NCBI GenBank assembly: GCA_020809705.1
Contig: CP085836.1
Location: forward strand, 1,054,001-1,118,000
Direction: 5' to 3'
DNA from: Calonectria ilicicola
Taxonomy: Eukaryota; Ascomycota; Sordariomycetes; Hypocreales; Nectriaceae
DNA: 64,000 nucleotides
Shown here: piece after piece, positions 23,898 through 33,856 of the stretch
Position numbering within the stretch: position 1 is the stretch's first letter
Layout: each line of letters begins with the position of its first letter
Program-made: the position numbers and the translations under genes
Notes under the pieces: generated by a model
Seen by the model: only the letters and a program-made list of their open reading frames with translations
Told to the model about the DNA's origin: nothing
Databases searched by the model: none

Positions 23898-24418
23898 ATC
23901 TGTAACTTGCTAATCTTGCTTCTGCTGCTAGTGCTGCTGATGCTAATACTAGCGGTGTCTGGCCATCTTTGTCAGTGGCCTCGATATTGGCTCCCTTGTC
24001 CACCAGTAGCTTGACTGTCTCTGCTGCTGCTGCTGCTGCTGCTAATGCTAGCGGTGTCCGGCCATGTTTATCGGTGGCCTCGATATTGGCTCCCTTGTCC
24101 ACCAGTAGCTTGACCGTCTCTGCTGCTGCTGCTGCTGCTGCTGCTAATGCTAGCGGTGTCTGGCCATCTTTGTCGGTGGCCTCGATATTGGCTCCCTTGT
24201 CCACCAGTAGCTTGACCGTCTCTGCTGCTGCTGCTGCTGCTGCTAATGCTAGCGGTGTCTGGCCATCTTTGTCGGTGGCCTCGATATTGGCTCCCTTGTC
24301 CACCAGTAGCTTGACCGTCTCTGCTGCTGCTGCTGCTGCTGCTAATGCTAGCGGTGTCCGGCCATGTTTATCGGTGGCCTCGATATTGGCTCCCTTGTCC
24401 ACTAGTAGCTTGACTGTC

Positions 24419-24449
<31 letters not shown>

Positions 24450-27400
24450 ATGTGTACCTTGCTGCTGATGCTAGTGCTGCTGATGCTAATACTAGCGGTG
24501 TCTGGCCATCTTTGTCGGTGGCCTCGATATTGGCTCCCTTGTCCACCAGTAGCTTGACTGTCTCTGCTGCTGCTGCTGCTGCTGCTGATGTGTACCTTGC
24601 TGCTGATGCTAGTGCTGCTGATGCTAATACTAGCGGTGTCTGGCCATCTTTGTCGGTGGCCTCGATATTGGCTCCCTTGTCCACCAGTAGCTTGACTGTC
24701 TCTGCTGCTGCTCCTGCTGCTGCTGCTGCTGCTGCTGATCTGTAACTTGCTAATCTTGCTTCTGCTGCTAGTGCTGCTGATGCTAATACTAGCGGTGTCT
24801 GGCCATCTTTGTCAGTGGCCTCGATATTGGCTCCCTTGTCCACCAGTAGCTTGACTGTCTCTGCTGCTGCTGTTGTTGCTGCTGCTGCTGCTAATGCTAG
24901 CGGTGTCTGGCCATCTTTGTCGGTGGCCTCGATATTGGCTCCCTTGTCCACCAGTAGCTTGACCGTCTCTGCTGCTGCTGCTGCTGCTAATGCTAGCGGT
25001 GTCCGGCCATGTTTATCGGTGGCCTCGATATTGGCTCCCTTGTCCACCAGTAGCTTGACCGTCTCTGCTGCTGCTGCTGCTGCTGCTAATGCTAGCGGTG
25101 TCCGGCCATGTTTATCGGTGGCCTCGATATTGGCTCCCTTGTCCACCAGTAGCTTGACTGTCTCTGCTGCTGCTCCTGCTGCTGCTCCTGCTGCTGCTGC
25201 TGCTGCTGCTGATCTGTAACTTGCTACTGCTGCTGCTGCTGCTAGTGCTGCTGATGCTAATACTAGCGGTGTCTGGCCATCTTTGTCGGTGGCCTCTATT
25301 TCGGATCCCTCCTCAAGTAGCATCTCAGTCATTTCTCGAGCTCCAAATACCACCGCCCACATAAGCAGTGTTCGGCCGCTATAATGACCATGTTGTAGTC
25401 CCATTCCTTGCGATATTAGGGCTGATACCGCCGGATAGCAGTTGAACTCTACTAAGCAAACCTCAATCTCCTTTTTCTTTGGTGAAAAGTCTACATTCGC
25501 CTTCAAAGCATTGAAATATGCATCGTATGTCCGGTTGGATGTTTGAAAAACCCCTTGATCTATAAATACTTGGAGACCAAGTTCACGAGCAACTTTTTTG
25601 CTACCGTAAGCTAGCGCAGCAAGTAAGGGCTTTCCGTAGCGACCTTCGTTTAAATCCAGATGACGTAGCCGATCTGGTAAGAGGCGCACAAGCTCTAGGA
25701 GGTCTAGTTCGGCAAAAATATATAGTAAGCTGATATTCTCCGGGTAGCGTCTTTTTTGAAATTTTTCAAAAAGGTTATGATAACGAATCCATTCATTTTT
25801 GGGAAAGTCCTGGATAAATTGCGATTGGGATTCTCCGTGTTCTTGTGCTACATTCGAGTGATATAATATATTATTGACAGCATGCTTTAGGAAGGGGAAG
25901 GAAGATGAAAACTTTGATCTGATTGATTCCAGTTCAGCCGTAGGAGGGAGAGGATATGGGATCCTAATGTTGCTGCGTGAAGTAGTAGCAATTTGCTTAT
26001 AGCAATAGTGGGCTAATGATTGATGGCCCTTAGCTTCAAAATTCGTGCTTAGCTCTGGCCATAACTTCTGAAATCCCTTTTCTTTTAATAAGAAGTCGCG
26101 TACGGATTCATGAATAAATTGCATTTTTGGTGTCTTAGATATAGTTTGTTCGACTAGACCTTTCGATACACTAATAACATATCGATGCATTATCTCGTCA
26201 GTGATATCTTCTTGATTCCATTCGTCCAAGTCGTCTTCGAGTGCGATATTTATAGCGGCATGTAATGTGACAAGGTCGAGCTGCGATTTGGAAAATAGTA
26301 CCCATTGGATACAGCAAAGCAAAGCATCTTTATCCTTTGCATCTCGTTGTAAAATGTCAAAGAATAAATCGCTTAGTGATGCTGGTAGCTCTTGTAGACG
26401 TCGTTTGAATGCTCTGATGTTACCATGATCAAAAGCCTCGTTTAGCATTGGTATGACCAAAGCAACCCATAGAAAAACGCCTGAAGCTTTTTCCATTATA
26501 CCCTTTTTAGCATCTGCTGCATATGTTGATTGGTGTATTCTTAACTCTGCATCAATATAATGCTCGATATCGGCCTCGTGGTCTTTTTGGTGTTCAAGTT
26601 TCATTTTCAGCCCTGCGTTAATAGTGATATGCGGGTAATATCGGCTCGAAAAACAGATATTCACATATGTCTTGTGACTAATAGCCTTCTCCCCTACCTT
26701 TTCGAAAAATCGTATCATCTCCCTGACTTCCTGCTCAGGGCATTCATCTAGGGCATCAATATAGCAGACTAAACGGTGAGATCCAAGCCTTTTTACAGAT
26801 TGTAATAAGGTATCTTGAAGAGTTTGAATCTGCCATCCCTCTCGTTCAATCGTCCTAGTCTGATATATCCCTAAATAGTTTAAAATAACCTCAAGGTCTG
26901 GTATGAGCTTAAATATTTGAAAGAGTAGAGAGCGATAAAGGCCGAGTGTGGATCGCTCTAAGATATCTCCTCGAGCATTAAAAAAGAAAGATATAACCTT
27001 AGCATCCCGGATCGTCTTCTTTGAATTCTTGTATAGATATTTCATAAGGACAGATTTCCCTGCACCGGGTTTGCCTCGGATCCACCAAAATCCGTGGTGC
27101 TCAGTTTGTTTTGCTAGGTCCCTCCAAGATACATACTGTGGAGTTTCGCGGATCCAGCTGCAAGTGTCCTTGGCATGTTTTTTAACAGTGTTGATTCGTT
27201 CATCGATCTGGTCAAACAGCAGCAGATCGATCAGTTGCTGTCGTCTGGTAGAAGTGAGTTGAGAATCTAAGGCGTCTTGCGGTGTATTCGGTCTAGCCAA
27301 CTTTCTAACGAGAGCTAAGAGTCTGTCGCGAACAATATCGTAAACATCATCATTTGGTCCAAACTTGACCATTTCTGAGTGGGTGCGAGCGATTGCACAC

Positions 27401-28568
27401 TCATTCTCTGGGCCAGTTCCGCAATCAGTAGCTGAAGGTTTATCGACAAGTAGTTTTCTTGGGTCGCCCAACATCCAACAGCCACGTTCGTTCTGTTCTC
27501 GATTAGTTCATCAGTCAGTTATAGGCTATTGAGCAAAGCATTACTTCTATCGGAGTCGCCGGTGACAGACATGTTTCATAGAAGCAGAAAACTTCTATAT
27601 CATGGTCTTCTAAGCAATTACGAAATTCACGTCGCTGTTGTGCAAGGATCCTTGAGCCGAGATTAATCGAATCGATCAAAGGACGATTCGGACCATCCGG
27701 AGCCATTGGTAGAAGCCACGTTATATCCATACCAGCTTGCGGAACGCCAAAGAACACAATTCCACTGATTGCTCGAAGAAGCTTGCTATCATTATCCATT
27801 CGTGATTTTGATAGTGTTATCAAGACCTATTAGGTTTAGGTTTATAATATTAGTCTTATAGAAAGAAGCTAATAGGAGTACTATATTTACCTTTTGAACT
27901 AACAAGCCGCCTAAGCTATGAGCGATGAGAATGATCGGCTTCATTGTCGGTATATTGGCAAGTGACAATAAATGACCATGGAACTTGGTAGCAAGATCTT
28001 CGAGTTCCTGAGTATTATTGCTATCTGGAATTGTTGATTCATAGCCGCAAATGCTTACTCGGGCTATTGGTTGTGCGAGGATGTTTAGCGTCAGATCCGT
28101 AGGAAGAGAGTCTCGTAACCACATATGGTCGCCTCCCCTCTCTTTAAAAGAGCCAAAGGCATGCCCACCAATCCCGGATATTGCAATAACACTAATATTA
28201 TTAATAACCGACTCCCTTCTAGTAGATTACTCAACTTACTCTATTTCATGGCTGGTAAGAGGAGCATAGAGGGTAGTGAGACCATGGAAATCGGTATCAA
28301 ATGTAAGTTGTCCGTAATTTGACGTAGAATCTGGTATCTTAATAACCCAATTCACCTCGGTTGAAGATATAACCAACGTGATTGTAGCGGTCTTAGATTT
28401 CCCGTGAACCTCTCGGGCAAGAGATTTAATTGACGGGTCCATAAACCCTCCGTCTTCGAGCAGAAAAGAATGTAGCTTGGCTTCATCCCAGTCAAGAGGA
28501 ACTCCACGGACCCGATATGACTTGGCATACTTTCGCCGCTTACTGTGTGGAGGTAGTGAGGTCTGCAT
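23746..28568 (-). CDS. NLR-type STAND protein: SesB-like alpha/beta hydrolase, NACHT, ankyrin repeats
   Basis: Four exons: 28568-28240, 28191-27891, 27826-27545 and 27492-23746, with introns of 48, 64 and 52 bp (GTAAGT, GTAAAT and GTAATG donors). All phases close, giving about 1552 residues with no stop. Domains in order: a short N-terminal region; an alpha/beta hydrolase (residues ~110-300) with the entry block VIAISGIGGHAFGSF and nucleophile elbow IAHSLGG (Ser ~202), as in fungal SesB-like NLR effector domains; NACHT NTPase with Walker A GKPGAGKS (~444) and Walker B VCYIDALDE (~545); a helical winged region; then about 13 ankyrin repeats from ~1015 to the end. Fungal proteins of this layout act in non-self recognition and heterokaryon incompatibility: the repeats sense, NACHT oligomerises, the N-terminal enzyme acts. 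The final repeat stops abruptly at VLQQYQNEARR. The gene lies wholly within the Tc1-type terminal repeats, opposite in strand to the transposase. Confidence 0.9.
23795..25310 (-). repeat. Near-identical ankyrin-coding tandem array with alanine (GCN) runs
   Basis: Twelve copies of a unit encoding VKLLVDKGANIEATDK plus one diverged first copy. Units carry either DGQTPL or HGRTPL next, then alternate endings: short alanine runs, or longer inserts such as LVLASAALASAARYTS. On the plus strand the units appear as a repeated CTCGATATTGGCTCCCTTGT core followed by GCT triplets in runs of 5-11. The unit DNA is almost invariant, pointing to recent amplification or gene conversion. Confidence 0.9.
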
Positions 28569-29187
28569 CTTGATTAGGAACTAGGGGATTAGTTTGCATC
28601 CACTCTGCTTGAAATTCTCCAGGGTTTAGCTTGGTTCTGTATTATCATGTTTTAAGTATGTACTCCGATATGGGGATGGAATGATGGAAAGAGACGAGGG
28701 GTATGATGACAAGGGAGATAAATGGCTGCCTGGAGCGGGGCGTAATCCAGCATTGCCCCGCTTGAGGAGCAAATGCCACGTTGTACCACCAGCCACATGT
28801 AAATTCGCCATTGGTGTGGCTCAAATGGCGCAGGAGGTACGGAGTACCGCAAACCAGATTAGTACTTGTTGGGACAGTTGGACTGCCCCGAGGCAGGTAC
28901 GTCAACCCAGATGATGACATAATTCAGATCCACACAGTTAAAATCAAACCAGTGTTGGAAAAGCGGAAGCCAGTTTTGCTCATAACTATAGGAAGTGAAT
29001 AGATTCGAATACGATTATACTCCATTCTTTCTAAGATTATCTGCCCATTCTTTGACATCTTCAACCCATGATCTCGCAATCCCTTGTATAATGCCCTTTT
29101 GGCTTGCTTGGCCCGCCGCGACATCGTTGATGTAGAGATCAACATTATGGTCCATATAAACATGCCTGAGATCGAGTCCTTCCCGTA
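28569..29187. other. 5' flank of the NLR gene up to the nested pogo element
   Basis: No supported gene. It should hold the NLR promoter (minus strand). A short coding-like minus frame around 28985-29160 lacks any recognised motif. The segment ends at the TA (29186-29187) of the nested transposon. Confidence 0.45.
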
Positions 29188-29253
29188 CTAGGGGGGTCTC
29201 TAATCCGACCCCTCCCCCGTGACCGTTCCACAGTCACGGGGGGGCCATTGATT
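29188..29253 (+). repeat. Left TIR of the nested pogo element
   Basis: Matches the inverted right TIR except for two or three positions, one cluster in GTGACCGTTCCAC versus GTGACTATTCCAC. Just inside, the left copy carries about 19 extra bases before GATTTGGAAAAAAATCTCT, which the right copy lacks. Confidence 0.92.
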
Positions 29254-29429
29254 AGGAAAAGCGTCATCGATTTGGAAAAAAATCTCTACTTGTTACCCCA
29301 CCTAATTTGTATGACAACCAAAGTAGTCCACATTTGTTGAATATTTTTGATAATGGCATCAGGGTAAAATGCGATCATGAACATGGGGTCAAGGAAGGCG
29401 TGCATCAACAACAGCAAATATTATGATGA

Positions 29430-31685
29430 CTAGATATCAATATCACTATTTTCTTCACTTTTGGGGACCATGAAAATATCCTGACTAACTTCAATACAGT
29501 CTTCTGCTATGACTTCAACCCCGTCAACTTCCAATGACAGCGCACTCCGCCCAGTAGCTCGATCCAACGCTTCCAACGTCAGGAAATTCACTGCCTCTTG
29601 AATAACCTCATAGTCATAGGAAAGAGGCCACGGCACTGGAGGAATCCAGTCTTCAGTAAGTAATTTACGCTCATGAAGCTGACGATGTAATGCATATCGT
29701 TGTGACATCCACTGATTAGATGATATATGTGCCTGGCGGTCTGCTTTACACCACCAACCTCGATATTCCCAGTTGAAAAGAGGCTTCCAAGAGGTCCTTT
29801 TGTTAGCATATATATCTCGAAGCCTCACTAAAGAGATGCTATTTCGGACTCGTGACCTGACCTCTCGTAACCACCGGCGAAGAAATGCACTCTCGTCATG
29901 GGCCTTTTTCCTCTCAATACGGCGTTTTTCATCTTCTTGAGCTGCTCGTCTATTGTGATCATCGTTGGCGACTCGGAGCATTGCATCAGAGACAGTAATT
30001 GGCCCGTATTTGCATACAATTGATGTCCCTTTATGAAGCTGCGATCGTCTGATGTTTTTCTCTTTGAGACGGTGCATTTCCTGTGTTGCAGTAATGCCGT
30101 TGAGGGCCAAAGCAGCCGTGGCTTTATTTGCCCTCTTAAACACATGTATAACTGACGGCGTCAGCGGTACGCCTGATATAATAGATGATGCCATTCGTAA
30201 GCTTACATATTGTTGATATTGTTCAATATTTATTATCCTCAATGGTGGTGTTGTAACGTTATTCCAATCAATTTTCTTCCTAGCGGGGGGCGTTTTTGGT
30301 GTCGCAAAAGGACTAGGTTGTGAGGGCGCTGACGGCGTTGACGGCGTTGACGGCGTTGACGGCGTTGGCGGCGTTGATGACCCAATTTCAACATAACCGG
30401 GCAGCATTTCCTTTGAAACACTTGCTGTTAATGATGATAACGGATCTTTGAGGTTATCCAAAACAACAGAAGGATCAAAGGGAAATAATCCACATTTCTT
30501 CCAAGTTGATATGATGATTGCCTTCTTGAAGGTTCTATCCCGCATCTCCTGAAGATGGAAGAGGAAGTCCACTTTATTGAAGTCACCCGAGCCGTCAGCA
30601 ACTTCACGATACAGGATATGTTGATGCCAATGCTTCAACACATTGAAAACACCAACATCAAGGGGTTGAAGATAGTGGGTTAATCGCGGGGGCAAGGGGA
30701 AAAGCTCAATGTTATGTTGACTAGCAAAATGGAATATTTCAAGTGTAAAGTGGTTTTCACAGCCATCCATAAGAAGCAGCCGTTTCTCATAGGAATCATC
30801 GGGTCGGGTGTGCTTCTCAAAGTGTTCGATCCATTCAGAAGCTAGGATATCATTGATATAACCCTTTGGACTAGTTGCAATAACTGCATCGTCTTGGAGG
30901 CTATTCGTAAACCAACGAGCGGGAAGTTGGACACCGGGAATGATGATAAACGGCGGTATGGCCTTTCCCACTGCAGATATCGCTTCCACGTCTGTAACAG
31001 ACATCGTATCATGTGAATCTGTTAGTAATAGCTGCTCAACCTCATGAAAAGTCCATAATATGATGCCCTTATCGAGATATCCAACTTGGAACCCGGTCTC
31101 ATCGAAATTCCAAGTGTTCTCGGGCTTGATATTATACTCCTGCATAGTTCGTCTCCAACCACTGTAAAAACCCTCGATGTGGGCGCGGTCATGCATCGCC
31201 TTCCTGGCTATATCAAGTGACGATGACTTCTTAACGTGAAATATATCTTTATGACGCTTGAGGAAGCGCTGAGCCCACCTTCTTGAAGCCACTGGCTCTC
31301 TTTTGGTGGCCTTGAGGATAGCATTCGCGTGGTGTTGAAGGGCCCGGCTTTGAATGTGATGACCTTGAGTTATCCGACGGTGTGACCAACACAATATGAC
31401 TTGCTCCTCAATGTCGGATAAAAGAGTGTTGTTGCCGCCATTTTCGGTGCGTGGATTCCTTCCTTGAAGACGGCCGTACAGTCTTTTATATGGGACCTTC
31501 AGCTCCTTTGCTGCTTTTGTGATGCTCTTGTAATATCCTTCTTGGTACAGCTCTGTGGCTGCAAGAGTGCGCATTTCAATTGTCTCTGTATTGAAGCGCG
31601 AAAACTTAGGTAAATTGGTTTCTGGATTAATCCATTTTTGAACAGCAGATAATTCATCTTCCGACAATTCAATATCTGAACTCAT
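29430..31685 (-). CDS. Pogo-family DDE transposase, intact
   Basis: 751 residues from the ATG at 31685 (an upstream in-frame extension to 31844 is open but low-complexity). N-terminal psq-like helix-turn-helix near residues 40-75 (SITKAAKELKVPYKRLYGRL), then a CENP-B-like DNA-binding domain around 90-135 (EEQVILCWSHRRITQGHH). The DDE_1 core has Asp ~195 (NFDETGFQVG), Asp ~307 (LLLMDGCENH) and Asp ~343 (HYLQPLDVGVF). This is the DDxD arrangement with about 35 residues between the last two, typical of pogo. A proline/serine/threonine linker (STPSTPSTPS) and a basic coiled C-terminus follow. It is the autonomous enzyme of the 29188-31969 element. A protein of the same family, but broken, lies at 56.2 kb. 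Confidence 0.92.
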   Translation of the reverse strand: MSSDIELSEDELSAVQKWINPETNLPKFSRFNTETIEMRTLAATELYQEGYYKSITKAAKELKVPYKRLYGRLQGRNPRTENGGNNTLLSDIEEQVILCWSHRRITQGHHIQSRALQHHANAILKATKREPVASRRWAQRFLKRHKDIFHVKKSSSLDIARKAMHDRAHIEGFYSGWRRTMQEYNIKPENTWNFDETGFQVGYLDKGIILWTFHEVEQLLLTDSHDTMSVTDVEAISAVGKAIPPFIIIPGVQLPARWFTNSLQDDAVIATSPKGYINDILASEWIEHFEKHTRPDDSYEKRLLLMDGCENHFTLEIFHFASQHNIELFPLPPRLTHYLQPLDVGVFNVLKHWHQHILYREVADGSGDFNKVDFLFHLQEMRDRTFKKAIIISTWKKCGLFPFDPSVVLDNLKDPLSSLTASVSKEMLPGYVEIGSSTPPTPSTPSTPSTPSAPSQPSPFATPKTPPARKKIDWNNVTTPPLRIINIEQYQQYVSLRMASSIISGVPLTPSVIHVFKRANKATAALALNGITATQEMHRLKEKNIRRSQLHKGTSIVCKYGPITVSDAMLRVANDDHNRRAAQEDEKRRIERKKAHDESAFLRRWLREVRSRVRNSISLVRLRDIYANKRTSWKPLFNWEYRGWWCKADRQAHISSNQWMSQRYALHRQLHERKLLTEDWIPPVPWPLSYDYEVIQEAVNFLTLEALDRATGRSALSLEVDGVEVIAEDCIEVSQDIFMVPKSEENSDIDI
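30325..30379 (-). repeat. 9-bp minisatellite inside the pogo transposase
   Basis: About six copies of a GGCGTTGAC unit (plus strand) encode the STP repeats of the transposase linker. The unit length is a multiple of three, so copy-number changes would not shift the frame. Confidence 0.75.
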
Positions 31686-31903
31686 ATTATAAATTAAGCC
31701 AAAAATGCAATTAATATGGTGTATTAAAGTTATATTAATTATGGTGCATTTGCTCTGTGATGCAGGATGCGACTGGTGATGCGGGGTCATCAATGCAGAT
31801 GATGGTGTTGGTGTTGCATCAAAGGGGGATATTACATAAAACATAGCTACTTTATTTACCTAGTAAATCACACACAAATCGAGGTAGCAGAGATTTTTTT
31901 CCA

Positions 31904-31969
31904 AATCAATGGCCCCCCCGTGACTGTGGAATAGTCACGGGGGAGGGGTCGGATTAGAGACCCCCCTAG
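31904..31969 (-). repeat. Right TIR of the nested pogo element
   Basis: Inverted partner of 29188-29253, ending CCCCCCTAG just before TA. Confidence 0.92.
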
Positions 31970-32327
31970 TAGGGAATAGTGCTCAGACCACGGCCAAGAG
32001 CATTCTACGGCATTCTATGGCATTCCACGACTTACTCGCGCCGACTATTTCTCCGTTGGTGACTAAGCGTATTCAACTTACCTTTACTACAGAGTAGCGA
32101 GCAGCTGTTCGCCCTTCTGACGTTCGTTAGAAAGAGTGAGGGAATAAAGAGGAAAGGGAATGGAAAAGAGCTTAGATATCTTAGCATGTATTAGCAGTTA
32201 TGGTGCATTGCCCTTTAAGGCTAAGATTGGATTTTGCGGACGGCCTGTTTATGCATCATGTGTGTCCGTCGGCTTATGTACATTGGCATTAGTGTAGTTC
32301 GCACTGTGTGCGCCACAAATTGCAATG
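31970..32327. other. Right interior of the composite element
   Basis: About 360 bp between the nested pogo and the right terminal repeat. No gene is seen. It contains short near-repeats of GGCATTCTA type near 32010-32030. Confidence 0.5.
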
Positions 32328-32388
32328 TGGTCCGTGCGTTGAGACTTTTAACATTTTAATAATGGCGACTTATTTCCGGCCTCCACCG
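32328..32388 (-). repeat. Right terminal inverted repeat of the composite element
   Basis: Inverted partner of 21883-21941, lying immediately before TA at 32389-32390. Outer 20 bp and inner CGCACGGACCA block are conserved in order and spacing. Confidence 0.75.
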
Positions 32389-32735
32389 TACAACTAGATT
32401 TTACAATCATTGGTACTGTTAGTAACAATATCCGTGCCATACAATTAACTCTTATATGGATGTGTACGGCACAACTCAGAGATGCCCTCAAAAGGTCTGA
32501 TAGAAAACTCTATCGATCCAGACCGATCACACAGATCCTCAACAGTGGTATTTGAGATCTCCCTCGTTTGGTGGTTACGGAACAAAAACGCTCAGCGTAT
32601 GAAGTCATCAGGTTCATGTATGAAGCAGCCAAACTATGACTTGTCGTAGCGCAGTCCGCATTTCTGTCCCACAGCGGAACCACCACTGTATACCCTTGTA
32701 GACCACTCTAAATGGCTAAGGGCGTAACGGCCGTT

Positions 32736-32805
32736 CTGCTGACCGCTGTACCAGAGGGTGAAAGATGGACCAATAAACGCTATTGCGGCAATTATCGCAG
32801 CACAC
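32736..32805 (+). repeat. Dispersed repeat copy (GTACCA...GGCAAT family)
   Basis: Shares ordered blocks with copies near 60.6 and 61.6 kb: CTGCTG, GTACCA, AAAGAT, CCAAT, ATTG and GGCAAT, with similar spacing over about 60 bp. Probably the eroded end of an old transposon; the parent element is not identified. Confidence 0.4.
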
Positions 32806-33712
32806 AACAGCCCCTAACAGCACCTGTAACCCTCTGACCGTAGCCCACGCCATAACGAAGGGCACTTAAAGGTAACTCAATTCTAGTACAACACGCTCAC
32901 TAATGGTCGCGCGCCCTCTGGAGCTTCGTGCCTGGGCTGGGGGCCCGGTCTTAGGAAGACTTGCTCATTAGCTTCAGTAGGTTATATTGGCTATTGGTTA
33001 TTTCAGCGAGATTGGCAGCACCGACTCCAACGACCTTGAGTGGCTTGGAGTAGCGTCTACCACAAGCTGAAGTAAGGGCTGGCATGACTGATGTAGTCAT
33101 ACCCAAATAAGACTTTTCTAAACTCCACATTAACCTGTCTAATATACAAAGACCTCTTAGTTCTGAAGGTTCTCTCTACTCTAGGTGGTGTTTGGGGTCG
33201 AATATCAAATGAGGCACATATAGGACAGGAAGACAGAGTGAATTGAACCATAGCTATCACTTGGAGCTTATTTGTTTCGATAATGCCTACACTGAAATTC
33301 AATTTAGCGAAGAAATAATATCCCCAACCCGCTTTTCTGCTAAAAAGCAGGATTCTTCAAAGACGTGCTTTATATATCACTACAAATTGGGGCGCTTGCT
33401 AAAGTTCTTGCACGCTTCAAGAAAGACTGACCGTGGCTGATCCAATAAATTAATACCTGAACACTAATCTGCCTGTGTACAACAAAGACAATAGCTTCGC
33501 GGAGGACGAGATACGGATACTATCGTCAAGACTGCCATATCAAAGTTATGTCGTTGTGATAAAACCACTTTGGACATGAGATAATAATTTCCCAAAATTC
33601 TTCGCCTCCAGCTATCAACACTTTCCGATTGTTGTATGTGGAGAATCAGTCACTCGGTTAGTGGATTCGATCGGTGAAATGTTGGCATGAAGTCAGTTGA
33701 AGCTGCTGGTTT

Positions 33713-33744
33713 TGTCACACACCGTAGATCTACGGTGTGTGACA
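33713..33744. repeat. Perfect 32-bp palindrome
   Basis: Two exact 16-bp arms, TGTCACACACCGTAGA and its reverse complement, meet without a spacer. It sits 14 bp outside the left terminal repeat of the Tc1 element at 33759. Function unknown: it could form a cruciform, bind a dimeric factor, or be two transposon ends joined head to head. Confidence 0.85.
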
Positions 33745-33758
33745 GGTTTAGTCAACTA

Positions 33759-33789
33759 CAATTTGTGGCCAAATGTTTGTTACCACCCC
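33759..33789 (+). repeat. Left TIR of the Tc1 element
   Basis: Begins right after TA and ends TGTTACCACCCC, the block shared with the inverted right end. Outer 19 bp match only partly. Confidence 0.6.
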
Positions 33790-33856
33790 GCCCTAAAACT
33801 CCCCGCTAGCATCACAACCCTGACCGCCACTTTCCACCACTACAACATTCACAAAA

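Larger units (their letters stand above)
29188..31969 (-). mobile_element. Pogo-type DNA transposon, complete, nested in the composite element
   Basis: A 2782-bp element bounded by near-perfect 66-bp inverted repeats that begin CTAGGGGGGTCTCTAATCCG, with TA immediately outside on both sides (29186-29187 and 31970-31971), the Tc1/mariner/pogo target duplication. It contains one intact transposase frame on the minus strand. Within each repeat there is a further small inverted motif around CCGTGAC...GTCACGG. High TIR identity and an open transposase indicate a young insertion. Confidence 0.92.
21883..32388 (+). mobile_element. Tc1/mariner-type composite element carrying an NLR gene (10.5 kb, with a nested pogo transposon)
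   Basis: The left end (after TA at 21881-21882) reads CAGTAGAGGCCGGAAATAAG. The right end, inverted (before TA at 32389-32390), reads CGGTGGAGGCCGGAAATAAG. A second conserved block CGCACGGACCA sits about 50 bp inside each end. A TA on both outer sides is the Tc1/mariner target-duplication pattern. Inside lie an intact DD34E transposase 260 bp from the left end, an intact NLR gene, and a separate pogo element (29188-31969). No second right-end copy is seen just after the transposase, where a simple Tc1 element would stop. Without the nested pogo the unit is about 7.7 kb. The alternative is that the two ends belong to different insertions that lost their other ends. Fungal Tc1-like elements with captured host sequence are known (for example Ant1 of Aspergillus niger), so cargo is plausible. 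Mobility as one unit is inference. Confidence 0.65.
32389..33758. other. Intergenic stretch between the two Tc1-type elements
   Basis: No supported gene. It holds one copy of a dispersed repeat (about 32736-32805) and a perfect palindrome (33713-33744). Confidence 0.5.

Noticed and set aside
23969..25219. Long plus-strand open frames through the ankyrin array
   Set aside because: They are serine/alanine-rich shadows of the repeat units of the minus-strand NLR gene; the opposite strand of GCN-rich repeats stays open by composition.
28219..28239. A 21-bp intron in the NLR gene (GTAAGT to TACTAG)
   Set aside because: Too short for splicing; the 48-bp option ending at 28192 keeps the frame and restores a better family match.
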